Below, piece by piece: positions 1 through 7,535 of a DNA stretch of 37,121 bases. The notes under the pieces were generated by a model that worked only from the letters and a program-made list of their open reading frames with translations, searched no databases and was not told the DNA's origin. How positions within the stretch are numbered: position 1 is the first letter of the stretch; each line of letters opens with the position of its first letter. Where the stretch lies: assembly GCA_964630265.1 (NCBI GenBank), contig CAZVRW010000026.1:1-37121 (forward strand), given 5' to 3'. Source of the stretch: CAZBWP01 sp964630265 (GTDB lineage: Bacteria; Pseudomonadota; Alphaproteobacteria; Rhodospirillales; Defluviicoccaceae). The position numbers and the translations under genes were made by a program.

Positions 1-117
1 TGTCGGCGGGACGAAGGGACCAGACTCGGTCTTACTGATGACCTCTCGGAGGTCCTGCGGGACGTAGACGCGGAGAGAAAAGTTGGTGCTTCCACGCGGC
101 TTGCATAGGCTGGGCAT
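1..117 (-). CDS. Partial N-terminus of a probable tyrosine recombinase (phage/island integrase)
   Basis: A minus-strand frame from an ATG at 117 stays open for 39 codons to the window edge. The peptide starts MPSLCKPRGSTNFSLRVYVP and continues with QDLREVISKTE. The pattern of a short basic start, an aromatic/beta stretch, then R-V-x-V-P-x-D-L-R-E is what I recognise from N-termini of tyrosine recombinases (RRxPxDLR-type). The catalytic domain would lie outside the window, so this is an inference from a short segment. It begins 95 bp beyond the 3' end of a tRNA-Thr gene and points away from it, the usual geometry of an integrase next to its tRNA attachment site. No good ribosome binding site precedes the ATG, and the frame stays open upstream towards the tRNA, so the exact start is unsure. 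Confidence 0.45.
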   Translation of the reverse strand, partial: MPSLCKPRGSTNFSLRVYVPQDLREVISKTESGPFVPPT

Positions 118-134
118 TCGCTGCCGGAAGGTAC

Positions 135-159
135 CAGACCCTAGGTACAAATTGGTCTG
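135..159. repeat. Short inverted repeat beside the integrase start
   Basis: CAGACC at 135-140 is matched by GGTCTG at 154-159, a 6-bp stem with a 13-nt spacer. It lies between the tRNA 3' end and the putative integrase start. It could be a recombinase or excisionase arm site or a weak hairpin; it is too short to decide. Confidence 0.3.
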
Positions 160-212
160 AAGCCCACCTTGCAGCTCGAGGATGACTGAAAGATTCACGA
201 CTTATTAAGATC

Positions 213-288
213 TGGTGCCGGATGAGGGATTCGAACCCCCGACCTACTGATTACAAATCAGTCGCTCTACCAGCTGAGCTAATCCGGC
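213..288 (-). tRNA. tRNA-Thr (anticodon UGU)
   Basis: Read on the minus strand, this folds into a full cloverleaf. The acceptor 5' strand GCCGGAT begins at 288. The D-arm (AGCTCAGCTGGTAGAGC), the anticodon stem-loop CTGAT-TTGTAAT-CAG with anticodon TGT, the T-arm with GGTTCGAATCC, and the acceptor 3' strand ending in discriminator A at 216 all follow. CCA is encoded at 215-213. UGU reads ACA and other ACN threonine codons. The 3' half of such genes is a common integration site, and an integrase-like frame starts 95 bp beyond it. Confidence 0.97.
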
Positions 289-325
289 GACGAGACGGCG
301 GCGCCCGAGTCGCTGACGGCCTCGC

Positions 326-354
326 CTTATAGCGCATTCCCGGGCCCGCGGAAA
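326..354 (-). promoter_or_regulatory. Possible sigma-70-type promoter for tRNA-Thr
   Basis: On the minus strand TTTCCG (354-349) and TATAAG (331-326) are separated by 17 bp. The -10 is good (5 of 6) and the -35 weak. Transcription would start about 30 nt before the mature tRNA 5' end at 288. This is assigned from consensus and position only. Confidence 0.4.
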
Positions 355-451
355 CCGGCTGCCTGCACGCAGTTGCCCTCGGCGGTGGCATCCACTATGT
401 GCCGATGAGTGGATGGGCGGCGCCTCGGGCGCGAAAGGTTTGCGATAGACG

Positions 452-1390
452 ATGACGACGATGCTGACGCGCCGCGAGGCGGCGCTGCGTGGATTGGGCG
501 CCCTCAGCGTGGCGGCAGGTTGCACCGGGCGCAACGCGTGGGCTGTTGCCGCCGGCGCCGGGACCGACGACATGCTCGGCGCCATCCGCTTCCACACCAC
601 GCGCTACGAGGACACGCTACTCGACATCGCGCGGGCCAACCGCCTCGGGCTGATAGAACTGATGGCCGCCAATCCTGGCGTTGATCCGTGGCTGCCCGGT
701 GAAAACCTTCGCCTGGTGCTGCCGACCGCCCACATCCTTCCCGACGCCCCGCGCCGTGGCCTCGTCGTCAACGTGGCAGAGTTGCGCGTGTACTATTTCC
801 AGGACGCGGATCGTCCGCTGATCAGCCTGCCCCTCGGCGTCGGTCGCGAGGGCTTCAAGACGCCGCTGGGGAAAACCAAAGTGGTTCGCAAGAAGCAGGG
901 GCCGACGTGGCGGCCGACCGCGAATGCGCGCAAGGACGATCCCGAGCTGCCTGCGGTGGTGCCGCCGGGACCGGACAACCCGCTCGGCGACTTCGCACTC
1001 TATCTGGGTTGGCCGACCTATCTCATCCACGGCACCAACAAGCCGTGGGGCGTCGGCCGGCGGGTCAGCCGCGGCTGCATCCGCATGTATCCGGAAGATA
1101 TCGAGTGGCTCTTCAACCAGGTGCCTGTGGGCACGCCGGTTACCGTCATCGATCAGCCGGTCAAGATCGGCCGCTACCGCGGCGACCTCTACCTGGAGGT
1201 ACATCCATCGAAGACGCAGATGGACCAGATCGAGGAAACCCATTCGGCCGCCCCCGATCCCCCGAAGGAACTGCAGGACCACGAACCGATCATTCGCGCG
1301 GCGGGGCCGGATACGGCGCGGCTCAACTGGACGATGATCCAATGGGCGCTGGAGCGGCGGGAGGGGCTGCCCTATCGGATCACGCAGTAG
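452..1390 (+). CDS. L,D-transpeptidase (YkuD domain) with N-terminal LysM-like region
   Basis: A 312-residue exported enzyme of the ErfK/YbiS/YcfS type, which makes 3-3 peptidoglycan cross-links or attaches proteins to peptidoglycan in the periplasm. The N-terminus has an Arg pair and hydrophobic stretch (TRREAALRGLGALSVAAGC), giving a Tat-like or possibly lipoprotein signal with Cys24. Residues about 44-92 look like a LysM peptidoglycan-binding repeat (YEDTLLDIARANRLGLIEL, then NPGVDPWLPGENLRLVLP). The YkuD domain spans about 103-234, with the catalytic signature H193-G-T and S206-R-G-C209-I-R, Cys209 being the nucleophile. A C-terminal tail of about 60 residues is of unknown use. ATG at 452 is used; ATG at 461 is equally possible because the ribosome binding site is weak. 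It converges on glmS, 38 bp away. Confidence 0.93.
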   Translation: MTTMLTRREAALRGLGALSVAAGCTGRNAWAVAAGAGTDDMLGAIRFHTTRYEDTLLDIARANRLGLIELMAANPGVDPWLPGENLRLVLPTAHILPDAPRRGLVVNVAELRVYYFQDADRPLISLPLGVGREGFKTPLGKTKVVRKKQGPTWRPTANARKDDPELPAVVPPGPDNPLGDFALYLGWPTYLIHGTNKPWGVGRRVSRGCIRMYPEDIEWLFNQVPVGTPVTVIDQPVKIGRYRGDLYLEVHPSKTQMDQIEETHSAAPDPPKELQDHEPIIRAAGPDTARLNWTMIQWALERREGLPYRITQ

Positions 1391-1428
1391 GCTGCCGTCG
1401 TTCTCCTGGCGACAGCGGCCGCCGGTCG

Positions 1429-3252
1429 CTATTCCACGGTCACGCTCTTCGCCAGATTGCGCGGCTGATCCACATCGGTGCCCTTGACGACGGCGACGTG
1501 GTAGGCGAGCAACTGCACGGGAATGGTGTAGAGCAACGGCGCAACAAACGGGTCGACCTCGGGCAGTTCGATGCTCGCCGCCGCCATGTCGCCAAGCTTG
1601 GCGATGCCGGGCGCATCGGACAGAAAGATCACCCGGCCGCCGCGCGCAACCACCTCCTGCATGTTCGACGCGGTCTTATCAAACAACTCGTCCGAAGGCG
1701 CGATGACGATGATCGGCATGTTTTCGTCGATCAGCGCGATGGGACCGTGCTTCATCTCGCCGGCGGCATAGCCTTCGGCATGGATGTAGCTGATCTCTTT
1801 GAGCTTGAGGGCGCCTTCCAGGGCGATCGGATAACCGGTGCCGCGACCCAGATACAACACGTCGCGGGCATCGGCGATCTCCCGGGCAAGTTCGGCGAGC
1901 CGCTGGTCGTGGATCAACACGTCGTTGGCGCGGCTTGGTACCTCGGTCAGCGCCCGGCAAAGCCGCTTCTCCAGGTCCCGGTCGATGCGGCCACGCGCAC
2001 CCGCAAACGCCACCGCCATGCAGGCGAGCACGGTGAGCTGGGTGGTGAACGCCTTGGTCGAGGCAACGCCAATCTCCGGGCCGGCGTGGGTCAGCAGCAC
2101 CGCGTCGGACAGCCGCGCCATGGAACTCTCCGCCACGTTGACGATGCTAACCAAGTACTGCCCCTGGCTGCGCGCGTATTTCATGGCGGCCAGCGTGTCG
2201 GCGGTCTCGCCCGACTGCGAGATGAAAATGGCCAGCCCGCCCTGCGCCATGTCGGCGCCGCGGTAGCGAAACTCCGAGGCGATGTCCACGTCCACCGGGA
2301 TCCGGGCGAGCTGCTCGAACCAGTAGCGGGCGGTCAGCGCCGCATGGAAGGACGTGCCGCAGGCGACCAGGGTGATCCGCGGAACGCGGGTCGGATCGAC
2401 CGGCAAGGGCGGCAGCTTGACCACCAGATTCCAGGGATTGAGCAGGGAATGCAGCGTATCGCCGATGACCGCCGGCTGCTCGTAGATCTCTTTCAGCATG
2501 AAGTGGGCGAAATTGCCCTTGCCGATCATCGCCCCCGAGGTCGCGGTCAGCTTGACCTCGCGCTCGACCACGGCACCGCTGGCGTCGTGGACGATGGCGC
2601 CGGTCGGCGTCACCTCGGCCCAGTCGCCCTCCTCCAGGTAACAGATCCGACTGGTCAGCGGGGCCAACGCCAGCGAATCCGAGCCGAGATACATCTCACC
2701 GTCACCGAATCCGACGGCGAGCGGGCTGCCGCGCCGCGCGCCGATCATCAAACCGGCGTGGCCGGCGAAGAGGATGGCCAACGCGAAGGCTCCGTCCAGC
2801 CGCGTCAGCGCTCGCTGCACCGCCTCTTGCGGCGTCTCTCCGGCCGCCAGGAGCCGGCTGATCAGGTGGACGACCACCTCGGTGTCGGTCTCGGTCTTGA
2901 ACTGGCAACCGCACTCCATCAACTCGCGGCGCAACTCACGAAAATTCTCGATGATGCCGTTGTGCACCAGGACGACACGCTCGTCGGCGTGGGGATGGGC
3001 ATTGTTTTCCGTGGGCGCGCCGTGCGTCGCCCAGCGGGTGTGGCCGATGCCGATGTGACCGTGGACCGGATCGGCAGCCAGGGCGGCCTCCAGGTTAGCG
3101 ATCTTGCCCTGCGCCCGACGCCGTTCGATGGTGCCGTTGACGAGCGTCGCCACACCGGCGGAATCGTAGCCGCGGTACTCCAAGCGCTTCAACCCGTCGA
3201 TGAGCAGCGGCCCGACCTCGGCCTTGCCGATGATGCCGATGATGCCACACAT
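1429..3252 (-). CDS. glmS: Glutamine--fructose-6-phosphate aminotransferase (isomerizing)
   Basis: Converts fructose-6-phosphate plus glutamine to glucosamine-6-phosphate, the first committed step to UDP-GlcNAc for peptidoglycan and lipopolysaccharide. The 607-residue length is typical. The protein starts MCGIIGIIG, so Cys2 is exposed as the Ntn nucleophile of the class II glutaminase domain (about 1-220). Two SIS sugar-isomerase domains follow, with SQSGETADT and VASTKAFTTQ motifs. The C-terminus ends in AKSVTVE, the conserved tail that reaches the active site. A GAGG-containing ribosome binding site lies just before the ATG. The gene follows glmU by 6 bp, so the two later-step and first-step enzymes of the pathway are co-transcribed. 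Confidence 0.99.
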   Translation of the reverse strand: MCGIIGIIGKAEVGPLLIDGLKRLEYRGYDSAGVATLVNGTIERRRAQGKIANLEAALAADPVHGHIGIGHTRWATHGAPTENNAHPHADERVVLVHNGIIENFRELRRELMECGCQFKTETDTEVVVHLISRLLAAGETPQEAVQRALTRLDGAFALAILFAGHAGLMIGARRGSPLAVGFGDGEMYLGSDSLALAPLTSRICYLEEGDWAEVTPTGAIVHDASGAVVEREVKLTATSGAMIGKGNFAHFMLKEIYEQPAVIGDTLHSLLNPWNLVVKLPPLPVDPTRVPRITLVACGTSFHAALTARYWFEQLARIPVDVDIASEFRYRGADMAQGGLAIFISQSGETADTLAAMKYARSQGQYLVSIVNVAESSMARLSDAVLLTHAGPEIGVASTKAFTTQLTVLACMAVAFAGARGRIDRDLEKRLCRALTEVPSRANDVLIHDQRLAELAREIADARDVLYLGRGTGYPIALEGALKLKEISYIHAEGYAAGEMKHGPIALIDENMPIIVIAPSDELFDKTASNMQEVVARGGRVIFLSDAPGIAKLGDMAAASIELPEVDPFVAPLLYTIPVQLLAYHVAVVKGTDVDQPRNLAKSVTVE

Positions 3253-3258
3253 ACCGCC

Positions 3259-4638
3259 TCACCCTTTACCCTGATCCTTTTCAGCAGCCTTTTCCGCCGC
3301 CTTCTCTGCCGATCGTCGCTGACGGAAGGACCGCGCCCAACCTGCGCGCATCGTAAAGGAGCCGCGGACCACGGCGAGGGCATCCGCCGGCACGTCGCGG
3401 GAGACGGCGCTGGACGCACCGACGATGGCGCCGTCACCGATCTTCACCGGCGCCACTAGGCTGGTATTGGAGCCGATGAAGGCCCCGGCACCGATGTCGG
3501 TGTGGCTCTTGAAGAAGCCGTCGTAATTGCAGGTGATCGTCCCGGCACCGATGTTGGCGCCGGCGCCGACTCGGGCATCGCCGATATAGGTGAGGTGATT
3601 GACCTTGGCGCCGGTCTCGATCGAAGCCTTCTTGATCTCGACGAAATTGCCGATGTGGGCCTCCTCACCGATGCGGGCCTCGGGGCGCAATCGGGCGAAG
3701 GGACCGATGATCGCGCCGTCGGCCACGCTGGCGCCCTCCAGGTGGCAGAAGGCCCTGATCTCGACACCGTTGCCCACCGTCACGCCAGGTCCGAACACCA
3801 CGTTCGGGCCGACGGTCACGTCCCGGCCGAGCACGGTGTCGAAGCTGAAATAGGTGGTCTTGGGATCGAGCAGGGTCGCGCCCTCGGCCATCGCGCGGGA
3901 GCGGAGCGTCTCCTGCAGCAGTGCCTCCGCCTCGGCCAGATCGGCGCGCGAATTCACGCCTAGCAACTCCGCCGGATCACCCTCGACGACGGCGCAGGGG
4001 CACCCGTCGCCGCGCGCGAGATGCACGATGTCCGTGAGATAGTATTCCCCCTTGGCATTGTTGTTGTCGACCCGATCAAGCAGCCCGACCAAACTGCTGC
4101 CGTCGATGCACATGACGCCGGAGTTGCAGAGCGTGGCGGCGAGCTGATCGGGTGTCGCATCCCGCGCCTCGACGATGCGCTCGAGGGAGCCGTCCGTCCC
4201 AAGGATGAGCCGCCCGTAGGCGCCCGGATCGGCGGGGCGGAAGCCGAGAACGACGACGGTGGGATGCGGTGGGCTTCGGCGGGCCGCCAGCATCGCCTGC
4301 AGCGTCGCGACCGAGATCAGCGGGGTGTCACCATACAGCACGAGAACGTCGCCATGAAAGCCGGCGAGAGACGGCAGGGCGGCCGTGACGGCGTGACCGG
4401 TGCCCAGCGGCGGATCCTGGACGACCGACGGCAGCGGCGCCACATGTTGCTTGACCGCGTCGCCGGCGGCCCCGACAACCATGGTGACCCGCGCCGGCTC
4501 AAGCTCGGCAACGGTGGCGAGAAGGTGGTCGAGCATCGGTCGCCCGGCGATCGGGTGCAGGACCTTCGGCAACGCTGATTTCATACGCGTGCCGAGGCCG
4601 GCGGCCAGAACCACAACGGCGGTTTTCCGGTCGGTCAT
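3259..4638 (-). CDS. glmU: Bifunctional UDP-N-acetylglucosamine pyrophosphorylase / glucosamine-1-phosphate N-acetyltransferase
   Basis: Cytoplasmic enzyme making UDP-GlcNAc from glucosamine-1-phosphate in two steps. The N-terminal nucleotidyltransferase domain begins VVLAAGLGTRMKSALPKVLH, with the G-x-G-T-R-M and Lys signature. The C-terminal half is a left-handed beta-helix of hexapeptide repeats, with the acetyltransferase segment NHLTYIGDARVGAGANIGAG and NYDGFFKSHT. The start was placed at the ATG at 4638, with AGGGG eight bases upstream, rather than at an upstream extension of the frame that lacks homology; this gives 459 residues, the usual length. An Ala-Glu-Lys-rich tail (EKAAEKAAEKDQGKG) is a local extension. 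First gene of the glmU-glmS operon. Confidence 0.98.
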   Translation of the reverse strand: MTDRKTAVVVLAAGLGTRMKSALPKVLHPIAGRPMLDHLLATVAELEPARVTMVVGAAGDAVKQHVAPLPSVVQDPPLGTGHAVTAALPSLAGFHGDVLVLYGDTPLISVATLQAMLAARRSPPHPTVVVLGFRPADPGAYGRLILGTDGSLERIVEARDATPDQLAATLCNSGVMCIDGSSLVGLLDRVDNNNAKGEYYLTDIVHLARGDGCPCAVVEGDPAELLGVNSRADLAEAEALLQETLRSRAMAEGATLLDPKTTYFSFDTVLGRDVTVGPNVVFGPGVTVGNGVEIRAFCHLEGASVADGAIIGPFARLRPEARIGEEAHIGNFVEIKKASIETGAKVNHLTYIGDARVGAGANIGAGTITCNYDGFFKSHTDIGAGAFIGSNTSLVAPVKIGDGAIVGASSAVSRDVPADALAVVRGSFTMRAGWARSFRQRRSAEKAAEKAAEKDQGKG

Positions 4639-4760
4639 GGCCGAACCCCTGGTGACATGAACAAAGCTGACGATATCGGAAGGAGCACGCGACCTTGCCA
4701 CACGCGACAAGGTGCGCCAAGCGAAAGGTTGACGGCGACCATGCCGGGGGCAACTTAACA

Positions 4761-5438
4761 ATGCGTGAAATCAAGGCGGTGGTGTTCGATCTCGATGGCA
4801 CACTGGTGGACAGCGCTCCGGACCTGCGCACCGCGGTCAACCGCCTGCTCGCCGAGGAAGGGCGTGGCCCGCTCGACCTGGACGCGGTGATCGGGATGAT
4901 CGGGGACGGCGCGACCAAGCTGGTCGAGCGGGCGCTGGCGGCGTCGGGTGGCGTCTCCGGCAACATCGATGTGCTGACACGGCGCTTTCTCGCCCACTAT
5001 GAAGGCCAGGCCACCGAGCGGACGGCACCCTACCCCGGCGTGCCGGAGACCCTGGCGAGGCTCGCCGCCCGGGGCATCATGCTGGGCATCTGCACCAACA
5101 AGCCGGAAGCGCCGACCCGCGAGGTCTTGCGCGACCTCCATCTCGCGTCCTGGTTTTCGGCGGTCATCGGCGGCGACAGCCTGGACGGTGTCCGCAAGCC
5201 CGATGGGCGGCCGCTCCTTGCGGTGCTGGAGCGCTTACAGGTCACCGCCGACGCGGCCGTGATGGTCGGTGACAACGCCAACGACGTGGGCACGGCGCGG
5301 GCCGCCGGCATCCCGGTGATCGTCCGCGCCGGCGGCTACACGTACGTCCCCACCGCAGAACTCGGCGCCGACGCCATGTTCGGCCATTTCGCTGAGCTGC
5401 CGCCCCTGCTCGATCGCTGGGCGCAAAGCAAGCGATGA
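4761..5438 (+). CDS. gph: Phosphoglycolate phosphatase (HAD superfamily)
   Basis: A 225-residue HAD hydrolase. Motif I is VFDLDGTLVDSAPDL with catalytic Asp10 and Asp12. A helical cap follows, then motif II (CTNKP), motif III Lys (VRKPDGRP) and motif IV (VGDNANDVGTARAAG). The APDL after motif I and the GVPETLARL segment match Gph, which removes phosphate from 2-phosphoglycolate formed in DNA repair or by Rubisco oxygenation. Related HAD phosphatases cannot be fully excluded. The ATG at 4761 was chosen: GGGGG lies about ten bases before it and the upstream extension lacks homology. It is divergent from glmU across 122 bp and overlaps the next gene by 4 bp. Confidence 0.9.
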   Translation: MREIKAVVFDLDGTLVDSAPDLRTAVNRLLAEEGRGPLDLDAVIGMIGDGATKLVERALAASGGVSGNIDVLTRRFLAHYEGQATERTAPYPGVPETLARLAARGIMLGICTNKPEAPTREVLRDLHLASWFSAVIGGDSLDGVRKPDGRPLLAVLERLQVTADAAVMVGDNANDVGTARAAGIPVIVRAGGYTYVPTAELGADAMFGHFAELPPLLDRWAQSKR

Positions 5439-5956
5439 AGCACACGACACCCCGAACCGGGCGCATGCCGGGTATTCCCGGGGCTCACGTCCCGGCACTG
5501 CTCGGGCTGGCACTGGTGTGTCTGATCTTCGGTCTCAGCGTCCCGATTCTCGTGGTGCGACAGTTCTGGCTATTCGAGGGGACCTATTCAATTGTCGGCG
5601 GCATCGCGCTGCTGCTGCGCGAGGGTGAGGTGTTCATCGGCACCATCCTCCTCGGGTTCTCCGTCCTGTTGCCGTTTTTCAAGATTCTCGCCTTGCTGGG
5701 GACGTGGCTGCGGCTGCGCAGCGGCGGCCATACTCCGCATCGCTTGGCGACGTTTCTCGAGGTCATCGGCAAATGGTCGATGCTGGACGTTCTCGTTGTC
5801 GCCCTGATCGTCTTCGCGGCCAAGGCGGGGCCGCTGGTCGATGCCGAGGTGGCGCCGGCGATCGTTCCGTTCGTCGCCTCGATCGGGCTCACGCTCTATT
5901 GCGCGCGAACCATCCGATCAGCCGTGGCGACCGTCGCTTCCCGATCGCGGCCTTGA
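5435..5956 (+). CDS. PqiA-like (paraquat-inducible protein A family) integral membrane protein
   Basis: A 173-residue inner-membrane protein with four apparent transmembrane segments. Segments sit at about 14-36, 45-72 (with SIVGGIALLLREGEVFIGTI), 104-128 (KWSMLDVLVVALIVFAA) and 135-155. The sequence around the helix pair, ending in GKWSMLDV, is the conserved core of PqiA-family proteins, which in E. coli work with MCE-domain partners in lipid transport between membranes. Only a single PqiA domain is present and no MCE gene is adjacent. The ATG overlaps the gph stop (ATGA), so translation is coupled, though the functional link is not obvious. Confidence 0.82.
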   Translation: MKHTTPRTGRMPGIPGAHVPALLGLALVCLIFGLSVPILVVRQFWLFEGTYSIVGGIALLLREGEVFIGTILLGFSVLLPFFKILALLGTWLRLRSGGHTPHRLATFLEVIGKWSMLDVLVVALIVFAAKAGPLVDAEVAPAIVPFVASIGLTLYCARTIRSAVATVASRSRP

Positions 5957-6020
5957 CGCCGTCCCGGCACCGCCCTATGTGCCCGTCGGAAGGTTTTGCC
6001 CCGAAAAAGCGTGAAATGTC

Positions 6021-6545
6021 ATGACCATCATGCCGATCCTCGTTGCTCCCGATCCGCGCCTGAAACGGCACGCGACGCCCGTCGAGCGGGTGGACGCCGT
6101 GGTTCGCCGTCTCATGGACGACATGCTGGAGACCATGCATGAGGCGCGGGGGATCGGTCTCGCTGCCCCGCAGGTGGGCGTATTGAAGCGCGTCATCGTC
6201 GCCGATGTGGCAGGACCCGACGAGGCGCCTCGCCCGCTGCGTCTCGCCAATCCGGAACTGCTGTGGGAATCGGATAGCGTCGTTAATGGTGAGGAAGGCT
6301 GCCTGTCGTTGCCGGACCACTACGCCGAAGTCGTCCGCCCCGGCAAAATCCGCGTCCGATTTCTTGACGAGGAAAACGAAATCCGCGAAATGGAGGCCAA
6401 GGGACTGCTCGCCCGGTGCCTTCTGCATGAGATGGATCATCTGGAAGGCACCCTGTTCGTCGATCACATCTCGTCACTTAAGCGCAACATCATCTTGCGG
6501 CGGTTGTCCAAGACGAAGAAGCAGAAGCTGGCGGCCGCCGGCTGA
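6021..6545 (+). CDS. def: Peptide deformylase
   Basis: Removes the formyl group from the N-terminal methionine of nascent proteins. All three family motifs are present: GIGLAAPQVG (residues 44-53), EEGCLSLP with metal ligand Cys94, and HEMDHLEG with His136, Glu137 and His140, the other metal ligands and catalytic Glu. Length (174) is normal. ATG at 6030 is an alternative start (MPILVAP) and fits homologues about as well; no clear ribosome binding site decides. It is followed 30 bp later by fmt, the enzyme that adds the formyl group to initiator tRNA, so this is the standard def-fmt pair. Confidence 0.98.
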   Translation: MTIMPILVAPDPRLKRHATPVERVDAVVRRLMDDMLETMHEARGIGLAAPQVGVLKRVIVADVAGPDEAPRPLRLANPELLWESDSVVNGEEGCLSLPDHYAEVVRPGKIRVRFLDEENEIREMEAKGLLARCLLHEMDHLEGTLFVDHISSLKRNIILRRLSKTKKQKLAAAG

Positions 6546-6575
6546 CGCCGCCGCGGGCATGCGGCGGGCTCGACG

Positions 6576-7502
6576 ATGAGCGCTCTACGCTTGGTGTTCA
6601 TGGGCAGCCCCGAGTTCGCCGTGCCGACCCTGGCAGCGCTTCTGGACAAGGGGCACGAGATCGCCTGCGTCTACGCCCAGCCGCCGCGCGCAGCGGGGCG
6701 CGGACAGTTCCAGCGGCCGACGCCGATCCAGGTCTTCGCCGAGTCCCATGGCTTGGCGGTGCGAACGCCGCGTACCCTAAAGGATGCCGACGCGCAGCGG
6801 GCGTTTGCTTCGCTTGCTGCCGATGCGGCGGTAATCGCGGCTTATGGACTGATCCTGCCGCCGGCGGTGCTGGCCGCACCCCGGCTCGGCTGCTTCAATG
6901 TGCACGGCTCGCTGCTCCCGCGCTGGCGCGGCGCCGCGCCGATCCAACGGGCGATCCTCGCCGGCGACACCCAGACGGGCGTTACCATCATGCGGATGGA
7001 GGCCGGTCTCGACACCGGGCCGATGCTGCTCTCCCAGACGGTGCCCATCACGCCGACGACGACGGCGGCCACCCTGCACGACACTATGGCGAGGCTGGGA
7101 GCGGCTTTGATGGTCGATGCCCTGGACGGCGTCGCCGCAGGGACGCTGCATGCCGTGCCACAGCCCGAGCGGGGGGTAACCTACGCACCGAAACTGGAGC
7201 GCGACGAGGGGCGGCTCGACTGGCGCCAATCGGCCGCGGACCTGGAACGGCGGGTACGCGCCTTCTATCCCTGGCCGGGAGCTTGGTTCGAGATCGGCGG
7301 CGAAAGGATCAAGGTGCTGTCGGCGGCGATCGAAGCCGCCGGCCCGTCGGCGCCAGGAACGGTCATCGATGACCGGCTGGCCATCGCCTGCGGAAAGGAC
7401 GCCCTGCGGCCCCTGCGGATCCAGCGAGCGGGACGGGCGGCGATGGACACGGATGCCTTCTTGCGGGGAACGCGGATCCCCGCCGGCGCGGTGCTCGACT
7501 GA
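6576..7502 (+). CDS. fmt: Methionyl-tRNA formyltransferase
   Basis: Transfers a formyl group from 10-formyl-tetrahydrofolate to Met-tRNA(fMet). The 308-residue protein has the N-terminal Rossmann-like formyltransferase domain, starting LRLVFMGSPEFAVPTL. The catalytic triad region follows: FNVHGSLLPRWRGAAPIQ (Asn108, His110) and GLDTGPM (Asp146), the conserved residues of the family. The C-terminal OB-like tRNA-binding domain occupies about 210-305. It lies downstream of def in the same direction and converges with an unknown gene 33 bp further on. Confidence 0.98.
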   Translation: MSALRLVFMGSPEFAVPTLAALLDKGHEIACVYAQPPRAAGRGQFQRPTPIQVFAESHGLAVRTPRTLKDADAQRAFASLAADAAVIAAYGLILPPAVLAAPRLGCFNVHGSLLPRWRGAAPIQRAILAGDTQTGVTIMRMEAGLDTGPMLLSQTVPITPTTTAATLHDTMARLGAALMVDALDGVAAGTLHAVPQPERGVTYAPKLERDEGRLDWRQSAADLERRVRAFYPWPGAWFEIGGERIKVLSAAIEAAGPSAPGTVIDDRLAIACGKDALRPLRIQRAGRAAMDTDAFLRGTRIPAGAVLD

Positions 7503-7535
7503 TCCTGACGCAAACGCGGCCCGGTGGTGCCGGCG

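Noticed and set aside
907..3459. A very long plus-strand open frame (about 850 codons) across the L,D-transpeptidase end and glmS
   Set aside because: It is antisense to the unmistakable glmS and out of frame with the transpeptidase, has low-complexity Arg/His/Asp-rich content and no domain; GC-rich third positions keep such frames open.
4694..4713. Short inverted repeat CCTTG...CAAGG between glmU and gph
   Set aside because: A 5-bp arm with a 10-nt spacer is expected by chance in such sequence; no supporting promoter could be placed around it.
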